Shown here: piece after piece, positions 1-8,380 of the stretch
Numbering within the stretch: position 1 is the first letter of the stretch
Layout of the letters: the number at the start of each line of letters is the position of its first letter
NCBI RefSeq assembly: GCF_010993745.1
Contig: NZ_WOTN01000001.1
Location: forward strand, 2,049,235 to 2,113,234
DNA length: 64,000 nucleotides
Reading direction: 5' to 3'
From: Fodinicola acaciae
GTDB taxonomy: Bacteria; Actinomycetota; Actinomycetes; Mycobacteriales; HKI-0501
Notes under the pieces: generated by a model
What the model saw: the letters and a program-made list of their open reading frames with translations, nothing else
What the model was told of the DNA's origin: nothing
The model's database searches: none
Translations under genes and position numbers: made by a program

Positions 1-765
1 GCACTGGTCGCCGACGGATTCGTCGAGGAGGTGCCCGGTGGCCGCTTCCAACCGACCGCACCGGGCCTCGCGTCGCTGCATCCGCTGCTGCCGATCTGGG
101 ACCAGCTGCCGGAGGCCGTACGCACCGGAAAACCCGCGCTGGACATGGATTCGCCGGACACCGCGACCGAGATGTATCCGCACGTGGTGGCCTCGCTGGC
201 GAACATGTGGCGGGACGCGGCCGTACGCACCGCCGAGCTGCTGCCGGCCGCCACGCGCATCCTCGACGTCGGCGCCGGTGCGGCGCCCTGGAGCATCGCG
301 ATCGCCAAGCAAAACAAGCATAGTCGCGTCGTGGCGCTGGACCTGCCGCCGGTGCTCTCCACGACGAAGCGCGCCGTCGCCGCCGCCGCCGACGTTGCCG
401 ACCAGTTCGCCTATCTGGCCGGCGACGTTTTCTCGATGCCACTGCCGGTCGACACGTACGACCTGGTCATCGTCGGACAACTTTGCCATCTTTTCGACGA
501 ACCGACCTGTGTCCGGCTCATCGACCGGCTGGTCGGCGCGCTGCGGCCGGGAGGCACGTTGGCGCTGCTGGAAACGCTGGCCGGCGGCCGCGGTGCGGCG
601 GTGCACGAGCTGTCGCTCTATCTACGTACACGCGGCGGCGCACTCTATTCGCCGGAGACCTACCAGAAGTGGCTGCGGCGGGCGGGCCTCGACGCCGCCG
701 ATGTGGTGGAGGTCAACGGCACGCCGGCGATCGGTTTGTTCACCGGCCGCCGCCCAAGCGCGTAG
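1..765 (+). CDS. SAM-dependent O-methyltransferase, 5' end outside window
   Basis: The reading frame is open from base 1, so the start lies outside the window and 254 residues are visible. The first residues (LVADGFVEEV) look like the winged-helix dimerisation region that precedes the catalytic domain in small-molecule O-methyltransferases. The SAM-binding loop is clear (ILDVGAGAAPW), followed by an acidic strand end (VVALDLP) and a late motif LLETLAGG. By family knowledge such enzymes methylate hydroxyls of aromatic or polyketide metabolites; the substrate cannot be told. The SGNH hydrolase starts 63 bases downstream on the same strand. A C-methyltransferase is an alternative. Confidence 0.85.
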   Translation, partial: ALVADGFVEEVPGGRFQPTAPGLASLHPLLPIWDQLPEAVRTGKPALDMDSPDTATEMYPHVVASLANMWRDAAVRTAELLPAATRILDVGAGAAPWSIAIAKQNKHSRVVALDLPPVLSTTKRAVAAAADVADQFAYLAGDVFSMPLPVDTYDLVIVGQLCHLFDEPTCVRLIDRLVGALRPGGTLALLETLAGGRGAAVHELSLYLRTRGGALYSPETYQKWLRRAGLDAADVVEVNGTPAIGLFTGRRPSA

Positions 766-828
766 TTGTTGCCATTTTCTCCGCGGACCGGCACGATAAC
801 TGCGTCGTCCGTGCGGAGGGAGTCTCGG

Positions 829-1956
829 ATGTTCGTCGGTGCTGCCCGGAGAATTTCCGTCGGGATCGGGATTCTGGCGCTCTCCGCCGGATTTCTCACC
901 GGTTCGCCGCCGGCGCTGGCCGCCAGGCCGACCGCGATCGTGTCCATGGGTGACAGCTACATCTCCGGCGAGTCGGCCGGGTCGTACGATCCGGGCACCA
1001 ACCAGCCTGGCAACTTCTGCCACCGGTCGGCCGTGTCGGAGATCCACCGTACGCACATCGCCGCGGACAGGCAGGTCAACCTGGCCTGCTCGGGCGCCAC
1101 CACCGCGAACGTCAGACTCGGTGGCACGCCACAAAACGGCGAGGCGCCGCAGGCCGACCGGCTGCGCACGGTCGCCGCGCAAAACGACGTCAAACTGATC
1201 GTCCTGTCGATCGGTGGGAACGACGCCGGTTTCACCTCGATCGTGCTCGACTGCATCAAGGCGTATTTCCAGATTTCGAGCCGCTGCCAGGACACCTGGG
1301 CCAGCAAGCTGCCGGCGGCGCTCGCCGCGACGGCGCCGAAGATCCGGCAGAACCTGGCCGACATCCGCACGGTGATGCGGCAGGCTGGCTATGCCGACTC
1401 CAGCTATCAGCTGGTGCTGCAGTCGTATCCGTCCGTCGTGACCGACGACAACCGTTATGTGTTCACGAAAATCTTCGAGGGCTGCCCGCTGCGCAACGAC
1501 GACGCCAAATGGGCCAAGCTGACCGCGGTCGCGCAGTTTTCCTCGACGATGGCCAGTGTCGCGCGACAGGCCGGCGCGCGTTTCCTCGACATGTCGCGAG
1601 CTTTCTATGGCCGCGAGGTGTGCGCCAACGGCATCTCGCACGCGCAGGAATGGGGCAGCGGCATCAAGATCGACCTCGCGCAGCTGCGCAACGGCGTCGG
1701 CGGCCAGCTCGTCCAGCAGTCGCTGCACCCCAACGCCAGCGGTCACACGCAGTTTGCCAACTGCCTGACCAGCTTCTACGGCATGAGCGCGGCGGCCGCC
1801 CGGTGCATCCGTGGCTCCAACGGAAATCTGACCGCGGTGGCAAGCTCGGTGGCGGCACTGTCCACTGTGGTCATCGCGCGGACGTATCCGGTGATCGCCG
1901 AACCGGCGCCGATCACCGACCGGAAGAAGGCGTACGCGAAGGAAGCGGCGCGCTGA
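829..1956 (+). CDS. Secreted SGNH/GDSL-family hydrolase
   Basis: A 375-residue protein. ATG at 829 is chosen because GGAGGG lies 8 bases upstream and the product then begins with a signal peptide: basic MFVGAARR, a hydrophobic core, and a cleavage region near ALAA. The mature part opens with the block I serine motif MGDSYISGE. The GGND block (SIGGNDAGF) and the catalytic LHPNASGH block near the C-terminus follow, so the Ser-Gly-Asn-His set is complete. Several cysteines suggest disulfides, as in secreted actinomycete lipases and esterases of this type. A C-terminal tail of about 40 residues follows the catalytic His. The natural ester substrate is unknown. It ends 5 bases from an opposing gene. 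Confidence 0.9.
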   Translation: MFVGAARRISVGIGILALSAGFLTGSPPALAARPTAIVSMGDSYISGESAGSYDPGTNQPGNFCHRSAVSEIHRTHIAADRQVNLACSGATTANVRLGGTPQNGEAPQADRLRTVAAQNDVKLIVLSIGGNDAGFTSIVLDCIKAYFQISSRCQDTWASKLPAALAATAPKIRQNLADIRTVMRQAGYADSSYQLVLQSYPSVVTDDNRYVFTKIFEGCPLRNDDAKWAKLTAVAQFSSTMASVARQAGARFLDMSRAFYGREVCANGISHAQEWGSGIKIDLAQLRNGVGGQLVQQSLHPNASGHTQFANCLTSFYGMSAAAARCIRGSNGNLTAVASSVAALSTVVIARTYPVIAEPAPITDRKKAYAKEAAR

Positions 1957-1960
1957 CGAC

Positions 1961-2557
1961 TCAGTAGAACTGCGGAAAGAGCGACCGTACGGCGGTTGGC
2001 GACGGCTGCGGTGGATCGGGGTGCAGGAGGTCGGCGCTGCCGCTCATGGTCTGCAGCAGGTCGGGAGTGCCGGTCAGATCGGCTTGCCGACGGCGTGGTA
2101 GGTGTGCGCTGAGCACGCCGATCCTGGCCGCGGTCAACGCGAGCAGTTCGCCGGCGATGCGCAGATGCGTCTCGTCGGTAGCCCGGTGCGCGGGACCATC
2201 GGCCCGGATCGCCGTGGCGAGGTTGACAAGCTCCTCGCGACGGTCGCCGCTGCACCACCAGGTCGGCGGCCGCTGTCCGGCGACCTGCTGGACTTCGCGC
2301 AGGTGGCGCGCCGAATCCCGGCGTGGCGACAGCGGGCACATGCGCGCCAGCGCGATCCTCAGCTCGCGCAGTGGTCTGGCCGCCAGCACGAGAAAATGGT
2401 GGGCTCGCGGAGCCAGGGCGTCATATGGACTTGTCGCGTAAAGAAACAAGGCCATGGCGTCGTACGTGTCACTGCTGAGCGCCTGCAGGTCGGCGGCGCG
2501 CTCCTGGTGCCGGGCCGAACGGCGGCGCATGATGGCCAGCGCGAGCCAGGCCGGCAT
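1961..2557 (-). CDS. Hypothetical protein, 3' part of an apparently frameshifted gene
   Basis: This open frame of 198 residues (beginning MPAWLALAIM) looks like a continuation of the 45-residue frame at 2557..2694. The upstream frame stops at a TGA that overlaps this ATG by one base (TGATG). This frame also stays open beyond its ATG and reads ALFRANVMPAW; adding one G in the CGGCCC stretch near 2578 would join the two frames into a single protein of about 240 residues. Two translationally coupled genes are the alternative. The product is rich in Arg and Leu, with helical character (PLRELRIALARM) and a Pro-rich C-terminus. I do not recognise the family. Confidence 0.55.
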   Translation of the reverse strand: MPAWLALAIMRRRSARHQERAADLQALSSDTYDAMALFLYATSPYDALAPRAHHFLVLAARPLRELRIALARMCPLSPRRDSARHLREVQQVAGQRPPTWWCSGDRREELVNLATAIRADGPAHRATDETHLRIAGELLALTAARIGVLSAHLPRRRQADLTGTPDLLQTMSGSADLLHPDPPQPSPTAVRSLFPQFY

Positions 2558-2694
2558 CACGTTTGCGCGGAACAGGGCCGAAGTTCGTTGACCAGATCCG
2601 GGTGGGACTCCCAGCGGACCCGGCCGAACGGCTTGTCGTGCAGGACCGTTCTCAACCCGAAGCTGACGCCTCGGCGGCGGTGAGCTCTGGTCAT
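2557..2694 (-). CDS. Hypothetical protein, 5' part of an apparently frameshifted gene
   Basis: A 45-residue frame starting MTRAHRRRGV and ending at TGA. The start is well supported: GGAGG sits 5 bases before the ATG on the minus strand. It diverges from the XRE-type regulator gene, sharing a 106-base intergenic region. Its C-terminal sequence (HDKPFGRVRWESHPDLVNEL) reads like folded-protein sequence and breaks off abruptly, which favours a frameshift into the next frame over a real 45-residue peptide. Confidence 0.5.
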   Translation of the reverse strand: MTRAHRRRGVSFGLRTVLHDKPFGRVRWESHPDLVNELRPCSAQT

Positions 2695-2725
2695 GGATCC
2701 TCCGTGATGCGGTGCGCGACGCGAA

Positions 2726-2787
2726 ACAGTGATCATGAAATTCCCATGACACAAGTTCGACAGTGACGCTCTCGATGCTGACAGTGA
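2726..2787. promoter_or_regulatory. Three ACAGTGA direct repeats between divergent genes
   Basis: ACAGTGA occurs at 2726-2732, 2760-2766 and 2781-2787, the last two exactly 21 bp apart and extended to GACAGTGA. All lie between the regulator gene starting at 2801 and the divergent hypothetical gene starting at 2694. Inference: an operator for the XRE-type regulator. The repeats are seen directly; the function is not proven. Confidence 0.4.
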
Positions 2788-2800
2788 GAACGATGCGGGC

Positions 2801-3723
2801 ATGCTGAAAGCAACCGGTCGGAGTCGCCGCCTCGGCATCGCGCTGCGCGAACACCGCAACCGGCTCGGCTGGAACCTGGACCGCACGGCCGCCGAGCTCG
2901 GCGTGTCGAAGTCGACCATGCACCGGCTGGAGACCGGCAAGGCGACGATCCGGCCGGCGATCGTACGCGCCCTGCTGGTCACCTGGGACGTGGACAAGGA
3001 CGAGATCGACGAGCTGGTCGAGCTGGCCCGCGAGGCCAAACAGTCCAGCTGGTGGGAGGCGTACGAGAACAACGTTCCGACGCGACTCAGTGATTTGCTG
3101 GCGCTTGAGTCCGAAGCGCTGGTCATCAACATCTACAACGACGGTTTGATGCCGGGTCTGGTGCAAACCGCCGACTACGCGCGTGCTGTGGTGTGCAGCG
3201 GCGGCAATGTTCTCAACGATACGCAGGCAAAGCGCGAGTCGAGGCCAGGCTCGCGCGGCAGAAACGACTCGTCGGCACCGATCCCCCGACCGTCTGCCTG
3301 ATCATCGACGAGGCCGTCCTGCTGCGTCCGGTCGGCGGCCCGACCGTCATGCGCGACCAGATCGGCAAGATTTTGGAGCTGAGTAAGCGAGACAACCTCA
3401 CCGTGCAGGTGATGCCGCTCGCCGTACCAGGCAATCCCGGACTGCCTGGCGCCTTCACCCTGTTGGAATACCAGGATCCGTCCGAAACGATCGTCTCCGT
3501 CGACACGGTCGCCGGCAACGTCATCATCGAGGGCGCAGAACGCCTGCAGATCTGCGCGAGATCTTTCGCCAAGATGCGCTCCATCACGCTGGGTCCCACC
3601 GCTTCGAGGTCTAGGCTCAAGGTGGCGATGGCGAGCTACGAGGAGCGGATCGGTGAGCGGACACCCGACGTGGAGGAAGAGCAGCAGGAGCAACCAGGAC
3701 GGCGAATGCGTCGAGGTGAGTGA
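2801..3723 (+). pseudogene. XRE-family regulator with DUF5753 domain, frameshifted
   Basis: The first frame (to 3301) carries an N-terminal helix-turn-helix (LGIALREHRNRLGWNLDRTA, then SKSTMHRLETG) and the start of a DUF5753 ligand-type domain (LMPGLVQTADYARAV). After residues QAKRE the homology moves to the +1 frame, which continues VEARLARQKRL and runs through PTVCLIIDEAVL and LPGAFTLLEY to a stop at 3723. Inserting one G after base 3238 (GAGTC to GAGGTC) restores one frame across the junction. In actinomycetes such regulators usually sit beside a DUF397 gene, as here, and act in development or antibiotic control. Either a decayed gene or a sequencing indel. Confidence 0.8.
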
Positions 3724-3844
3724 CGGTCCGCCGGCTCAGACGGTGGTGCGCGACAGCAAACTTGGCGGCGCCTCCCCTGTCCTCATCTTCACCACCGGCG
3801 GTTGGCGCACCTTCGTCACGGCCGTCAAGGAACGCCGCCTCTGA
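3653..3844 (+). CDS. DUF397 domain small protein
   Basis: A 63-residue protein starting at GTG 3653, preceded by GAGGAG. It shows the family hallmarks: WRKSSRSNQDGECVEV near the N-terminus, then VVRDSK and a C-terminal WRTFVTAVK. DUF397 proteins are small partners of XRE/DUF5753 regulators in actinomycetes, and several pairs influence sporulation or antibiotic production; their biochemical role is unsettled. It overlaps the 3' end of the frameshifted regulator by 71 bases. Confidence 0.85.
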   Translation: MSGHPTWRKSSRSNQDGECVEVSDGPPAQTVVRDSKLGGASPVLIFTTGGWRTFVTAVKERRL

Positions 3845-3866
3845 CCAGTGGGCGTAGTGTGACAGC

Positions 3867-4322
3867 GTGACGCGTTCACCCCACAACGCCTGCGTGGTCG
3901 TGCACACCTTCGACCCCAAGCGAGCGTCACTGTGGGTTGAGCTGATGCAGCCCGTCCCGTCACTGACCAGAGTCAACGGGCTCGGCGTCTCGATCGACGG
4001 CTCGCCGCCCGTGTCGCTCGGCGACAAGCCCGCGACGATCACGGTGAGCCCAGGGCAACACCATTTGCGCATCGGTTTCTTCAACCTGCGCCGGGGTTTC
4101 GCCGACATTGACGTCGTTGCCAGGAACGAACCCGTGCACGTTTACTACCATGCGCCGCACAATCTGGTACGCGACGACGGCTACGTCAGCCTGCAGCCGC
4201 CACCGGCGCAGGGCACCGAGACTCGATCGTCGACCATCGTCATCGCTCTCGTACTTGCCGGCTTCGCCATCGCCGTGCTCATGATTGCTGCGATCGCGAT
4301 TGCCATTCTCGTCCTACGTTGA
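3867..4322 (+). CDS. Hypothetical C-tail-anchored membrane protein
   Basis: A 151-residue protein from GTG 3867. Residues 1-110 form a beta-rich soluble region; the stretch VSPGQHHLRIGFFNL recalls PEGA-like surface beta repeats, a weak resemblance only. The last 30 residues form one strong transmembrane helix (ALVLAGFAIAVLMIAAIAIA) ending in LR. There is no signal peptide, so the soluble part is predicted to face the cytoplasm with the C-terminus in the membrane. It abuts the opposing coiled-coil gene with a one-base gap. Function unknown. Confidence 0.6.
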   Translation: MTRSPHNACVVVHTFDPKRASLWVELMQPVPSLTRVNGLGVSIDGSPPVSLGDKPATITVSPGQHHLRIGFFNLRRGFADIDVVARNEPVHVYYHAPHNLVRDDGYVSLQPPPAQGTETRSSTIVIALVLAGFAIAVLMIAAIAIAILVLR

Positions 4323-4323
4323 C

Positions 4324-5430
4324 TCAGCTGATTTTCGGTCCCCTGCCTGGCTTCGACGCGCTCGGCGGCGTCGCCAGCGGTCCCTGTTGCCGCAGCGTCG
4401 GCGCTTGCTGTTGGTGCTGTGGCTGCTGGCTGTCCGGTCGCGGCTCGGCACCGCGAAACTGCTGCCAGCCCGGAGCCGGCATGCCGGCCTGGCTTTCCGT
4501 GCCGGGATACACCGGCCTCGGCTCCGGCTGAGGCTGCGGTTGCTGGGCGGGCGCCGGCGCTGGCTCCGGTGACCGGCCACGTACGCGATCCCACCAGCTC
4601 TGTTTCGCCGGCTGCTCCGGTGGCGCTTGTTGTTGCGGCGGTGGTTGCTGCGCCGGTGTGTACTGGGGCATCGCCTGAGCCGCTTCGAGAGCGTTGATCC
4701 GCGCGTCGCGAGCCTGGAGCTCCGCGGCGATCTGACCGTTCCAGGCGGCCACCTGCCGTTGCCAGGTCTCGTTGTTCTGCGCGAGTGACTGCTCGACCGC
4801 GCTCTGGATCATCAACCGTACGTGCGGATCGTTGACAGTCTGGCTTTGCTGAGCGGCCAGGCCCTGCACCGACGTGCGTACGGCCGAGAGCTGGTCGAGG
4901 CTCGCATCCGCCTTCTGGTCCGCGCGGGTCGCCGCCTGGTTGGTGTAACTCAGCTTCTGCGCCAGCTCGGTGACCCGGTTCTGCAACGCCTTGTGGTCGG
5001 CCCGTGTTTGCGACAGCTCCTCACGGAGGCCGTCGATTTCCTGGCGCGCATCCTGCAGCTGCTCAAGCGGATCCTTGTCGGGATCGAGCCCCTTCTCGAT
5101 CTGCTCCGCCTTCTTCTTCGCCGCCGACCGATCCTTCAACTTCGACCGGATCCGATTAACGGCAACGTCCATGACCGTGGCGACGCCGAGTCCGATGATC
5201 AGCTCCTTCGAACCGGTGCTTACAAACGCAGTGCCGCCGGCTAGGAGGCGAGCCGGATAGGTCAATGCCAATTTCAACCCGGCGTCAATCGCCTTCTCGC
5301 GAAAACTCTTGCGCTCGTCGGCGTCGGAAATTCCAACCAATGCCGACAGTCGCGACTTCGCTGACGCCGCATGCTGTCCCAGCTCGCCCTTGCGCGGCTG
5401 GCTCGTGATGTCGCTACCTGGGGTCGTCAT
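4324..5430 (-). CDS. Hypothetical coiled-coil protein with Pro/Gln-rich tail
   Basis: A 368-residue protein. ATG 5430 is preferred because it overlaps the upstream gene's TGA (ATGA), implying translational coupling. A hydrophobic stretch at about residues 45-75 (LLAGGTAFVSTGSKELIIGL) may be a membrane or amphipathic segment. It is followed by a long charged coiled coil, about residues 90-215 (LQDARQEIDGLREELSQTRA), and then a Pro/Gln-rich low-complexity tail with a WWDRVRGRSPEP motif. The organisation suggests a scaffold or membrane-associated structural protein; no enzyme motif is visible. Confidence 0.65.
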   Translation of the reverse strand: MTTPGSDITSQPRKGELGQHAASAKSRLSALVGISDADERKSFREKAIDAGLKLALTYPARLLAGGTAFVSTGSKELIIGLGVATVMDVAVNRIRSKLKDRSAAKKKAEQIEKGLDPDKDPLEQLQDARQEIDGLREELSQTRADHKALQNRVTELAQKLSYTNQAATRADQKADASLDQLSAVRTSVQGLAAQQSQTVNDPHVRLMIQSAVEQSLAQNNETWQRQVAAWNGQIAAELQARDARINALEAAQAMPQYTPAQQPPPQQQAPPEQPAKQSWWDRVRGRSPEPAPAPAQQPQPQPEPRPVYPGTESQAGMPAPGWQQFRGAEPRPDSQQPQHQQQAPTLRQQGPLATPPSASKPGRGPKIS

Positions 5431-6026
5431 GACGGCTGCAGATATCCGCATCGAGACGCGACGAGCGCAGGCACAGCACTGGCGAACATGAGCGTCAGTT
5501 GCTCGAGGCTGAAGGTGCCTTCAGACGGCAGCGTCTTGACATAGTCCTGAATCTCATCCCACATGTTCGCCGCATACGGCATGCCCTCAAGGATCGCGTA
5601 GGCGTCGTAGTAGAGCTCCAGCACGACCTCACCGCGCCGGCTGAGCCGGAAGCTCTCAGGTCGTTCCTTGCTGTTACCCGAACCCTCTGCGAGGAGATAA
5701 AGCTTGTAGGAACGTAGGAAGGTCAGTGCATCCTCGGGATCGAATTCAACCAAAAGTCCTGCGTTGGACAGTCTGTCTACCGTTCCTTCTGGATCAACGA
5801 TCCGGCTGTCATCCGAGCTGAGCCGCACCAGATCGGCCTTGGTAAAGCGACTCTCCGCGTGTGCGGGTTGGTCAAGCATCGCCGTACCCCACACGAGGTA
5901 AGCGTCTTCTGGAAGGTGCATTGTCTGGTCGCCAAGCAAGACGCGGCAGTATTGCGGGTGCTCGCCGGGCTCCATCGACCAGAACGGTCCGCCGTCGAAG
6001 CCGACCGGGACGATGACCTTTGGCAT
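5427..6026 (-). CDS. Hypothetical protein, coupled to the coiled-coil gene
   Basis: A 199-residue protein starting MPKVIVPVGFDGGPFW, with GGAAGGTG upstream of ATG 6026. Its TGA overlaps the next gene's ATG, so the two are likely made together. The sequence is acidic, with no signal peptide or membrane helix, and includes a segment on nucleotide or residue thresholds that I cannot match to a family (RLSRRGEVVLELYYDAY). Codon usage is like the neighbours, with many Asp and Leu residues. Function unknown. Confidence 0.65.
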   Translation of the reverse strand: MPKVIVPVGFDGGPFWSMEPGEHPQYCRVLLGDQTMHLPEDAYLVWGTAMLDQPAHAESRFTKADLVRLSSDDSRIVDPEGTVDRLSNAGLLVEFDPEDALTFLRSYKLYLLAEGSGNSKERPESFRLSRRGEVVLELYYDAYAILEGMPYAANMWDEIQDYVKTLPSEGTFSLEQLTLMFASAVPALVASRCGYLQPS

Positions 6027-6079
6027 GGACGACACCTTCCGTGTGCGTGGACCGTTGGTACGCGTCAGTCTACGGACCG

Positions 6080-7105
6080 TCAGCCAGCGACGAGGCCGGT
6101 CAGCACCTTCGCGGCCACCTCGATGTCGTCGTCCGACACGTCCAGATGTGTCACCAGGCGTACGCGACGAGGGTCCATCGCCGAAACCAGCACGCCGGCG
6201 TCGGCAGCCGCCTTGGCGAAGGCCGCGGAATCGGGTCCCGATTGTGACAGGTTGATCATCACCAGGTTGGTCTCCACCTGGGCCAGGTCCACCACGCCGT
6301 ACGGCTCCAGGGCCTCGGCGAGCCGCCGCGCGCGAGCGTGGTCGTCGGCGAGGCCGGCGAGGTGGTTCTTGATCGCGTAGCGACCGGCGGCGGCGAGTAC
6401 GCCGGCCTGCCGCATGCCGCCACCCATCCGGCCACGCAGGATGCGAGCGCGCGCCTTGAGCCGAGCCGGCAGCACCAGCACCGAACCGACCGGAGCGCCG
6501 AGCCCTTTCGACAGGCACACCGAGACGGTGTCGAAAAGCGGCCCGTACTCGCTCAGCGGCACACCGCTGGCGATGTGCGCGTTCCAGATCCGAGCGCCGT
6601 CGCAGTGCACGGCGATCCCGCTGTCGTCGGCGACTTTTCGCAGGCCACGCAACGCTTCCAGCGGCTGTACGCGACCACCGCCGCGGTTGTGCGTGTTCTC
6701 CACCTGGAGCACGGCGGTGCCGACCGTGTGCCAGTCGCCTTCACGCACGTGCGCCGCGTACGCGTCCGGGACGCAGATGCCGTCGGGCGAGACGATGGTC
6801 CGGCTGGTGATGCCGAAGAACGCGGCCGAGCCGCCGCGTTCGTACGCGAGCAGGTGCGCGCCGACGTCGCACAGCACCTCGTCGCCGGGCTGCGCGTGCA
6901 GCGCGACGCCGATCTGGTTGCCCATCGTGCCGGTCGGCACGAACAGCGCGGCCTCATGGCCGAACAGCGCGGCGACCTCGGCCTCCAGCGCGTTGATCTC
7001 CGGGTCCTCGCCATACACGTCGTCGCCGACCTCGGCGTTGGCCATCGCCTCGCGCATGCCGGGGGTCGGCCTGGTCACAGTGTCGCTTCGCAGGTCTACG
7101 GTCAC
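6080..7105 (-). CDS. ltaE: Low-specificity L-threonine aldolase
   Basis: A 341-residue fold-type I PLP enzyme that cleaves L-threonine/allo-threonine to glycine and acetaldehyde. It starts with the family N-terminus VDLRSDTVTRPT. Other family marks are DDVYGEDP near residue 30, the cofactor-binding Asp in HCDGAR (D169), and the Schiff-base lysine in SVCLSKGLGAP (K200), followed by RGRMGGGMRQAG. Length is normal for the family. It is transcribed away from the epoxide hydrolase, with a palindrome in the shared gap. An aromatic beta-hydroxy amino acid aldolase is a close alternative. Confidence 0.9.
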   Translation of the reverse strand: MTVDLRSDTVTRPTPGMREAMANAEVGDDVYGEDPEINALEAEVAALFGHEAALFVPTGTMGNQIGVALHAQPGDEVLCDVGAHLLAYERGGSAAFFGITSRTIVSPDGICVPDAYAAHVREGDWHTVGTAVLQVENTHNRGGGRVQPLEALRGLRKVADDSGIAVHCDGARIWNAHIASGVPLSEYGPLFDTVSVCLSKGLGAPVGSVLVLPARLKARARILRGRMGGGMRQAGVLAAAGRYAIKNHLAGLADDHARARRLAEALEPYGVVDLAQVETNLVMINLSQSGPDSAAFAKAAADAGVLVSAMDPRRVRLVTHLDVSDDDIEVAAKVLTGLVAG

Positions 7106-7182
7106 GTCATCCCACCTTACGTGCCGGCCGATGCGCGGTGCGCGAAAACAGCCGCTCGCATGCGGTATCGGGTTCGCGCCTA

Positions 7183-7205
7183 TCTAGGTCATGATCTGGC
7201 CTAGA
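7183..7205. promoter_or_regulatory. Palindromic operator candidate
   Basis: TCTAGG at 7183-7188 and CCTAGA at 7200-7205 form a perfect 6-bp inverted repeat with an 11-bp spacer, inside the 144-base gap between divergent threonine aldolase and epoxide hydrolase genes. No dedicated regulator gene adjoins them, so the binding protein is unknown. Confidence 0.4.
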
Positions 7206-7249
7206 TCGGCAATACGGTGTCGGAGGACAGCACGCAGAGAGGACTTCCG

Positions 7250-8380
7250 ATGCCGACTACCATCCATCCCTTCCGTATCGAGATTTCGCAGCGCGACCTC
7301 GACGACCTGCACCAGCGGCTCGCCAACACGCGCTGGCCGGCGGCGTTGCCAGGTGGCCGGTGGAGCCGCGGCGTGCCGGTCGACTATCTCCGGAAACTGG
7401 CCGACCGCTGGCAAAACGGCTACGACTGGCGCGCGTACGAGGCGGCGCTGAACGAGTTTCCGCAGTTCGTCACCGACATCGACGGCCAACGGATCCATTT
7501 CCTGCACGTACGATCACAACACTCCGACGCGCTTCCGCTGCTGCTCACGCACAGCTGGCCCAATTCGGTCGCCGAGTTTCTCGACATCATCGGTCCACTG
7601 ACCGACCCACCGGACGGTGGCCAGGCTTTTCACGTGGTGGCGCCGTCATTGCCGGGATTCGCGTTTTCCGCGTTTCCGGAGCCGGCTGACGAGCGGCCGT
7701 GGAGCGTGTTGCGGGTCGCCGAAACCTGGGCCGCGCTGATGGACCGGCTCGGCTACGAACGCTATGGCGCGCACGGAAACGACGCCGGTGCTCTGGTGAC
7801 CGCGCAGTTGGCGGCGATCGATCCTGAGCATGTGGTAGCCGCCCACATCACCGCCGGCCTCGGAATTCCGACCGGTGATCCGGCCGATCTGGACGGCCTG
7901 TCCGAGCAGGACCTGGCCGCCGTCCAGGAAATGGCCGGACATTTCGCCGGTGGTAGCGGCTACGGCCCCTATCTGGCCAACCGCGCTCAGACACTGAGTT
8001 TTGGCTTCACCGACTCCCCGGTGGCACAGCTGGCCTACATTGTCGAGCGATACAAGGAATTCGACGGCTGGTCGACAGCCGACGTCGAGACGATCGATCT
8101 GGACGAGATGCTGACGACCGTCAGCCTCTACTGGTTCACGCGGACCGGCGGATCGTCGTCGTGGACCTATTACGAAGGTGCCGCCGGCATGCCGATCGAC
8201 CAGAAAGCCACGCCGGTCGGCGTTTCGTTCGGCGGTCCGGACGTTTTCCGGCAGATCGCGGCCAAGAAGAACAACCTGGTGCACTGGGGCCACGGTCGCA
8301 GCCCGAGCCACATGGTCGCGATGGCCGTGCCTGCCGAGTTAGTTGCCGAGATCCGCGGCTTCTTCCGCGCGTACGGCTGA
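7250..8380 (+). CDS. Epoxide hydrolase (EHN-type alpha/beta hydrolase)
   Basis: A 376-residue protein; ATG 7250 follows GAGAGGA. The N-terminal epoxide-hydrolase domain begins with FRIEISQRDLDDLHQRL and includes TRWP and the YDWRAYEAALNEFPQF segment. The alpha/beta hydrolase core has an HSWPNS oxyanion motif (usually HGWPGS) and a nucleophile elbow AHGNDAGA with Asp in the nucleophile position, as in epoxide hydrolases. A Tyr-rich lid segment and a C-terminal catalytic His candidate (SPSHMVAM) follow. It would open epoxides to vicinal diols. Its 3' end overlaps the opposing methyltransferase gene by 42 bases. Confidence 0.85.
   Translation: MPTTIHPFRIEISQRDLDDLHQRLANTRWPAALPGGRWSRGVPVDYLRKLADRWQNGYDWRAYEAALNEFPQFVTDIDGQRIHFLHVRSQHSDALPLLLTHSWPNSVAEFLDIIGPLTDPPDGGQAFHVVAPSLPGFAFSAFPEPADERPWSVLRVAETWAALMDRLGYERYGAHGNDAGALVTAQLAAIDPEHVVAAHITAGLGIPTGDPADLDGLSEQDLAAVQEMAGHFAGGSGYGPYLANRAQTLSFGFTDSPVAQLAYIVERYKEFDGWSTADVETIDLDEMLTTVSLYWFTRTGGSSSWTYYEGAAGMPIDQKATPVGVSFGGPDVFRQIAAKKNNLVHWGHGRSPSHMVAMAVPAELVAEIRGFFRAYG

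Noticed and set aside
2801-3844. XRE plus DUF397 as a toxin-antitoxin pair
   Set aside because: DUF5753 and DUF397 are developmental or antibiotic-regulatory partners in actinomycetes; no toxin fold is visible.
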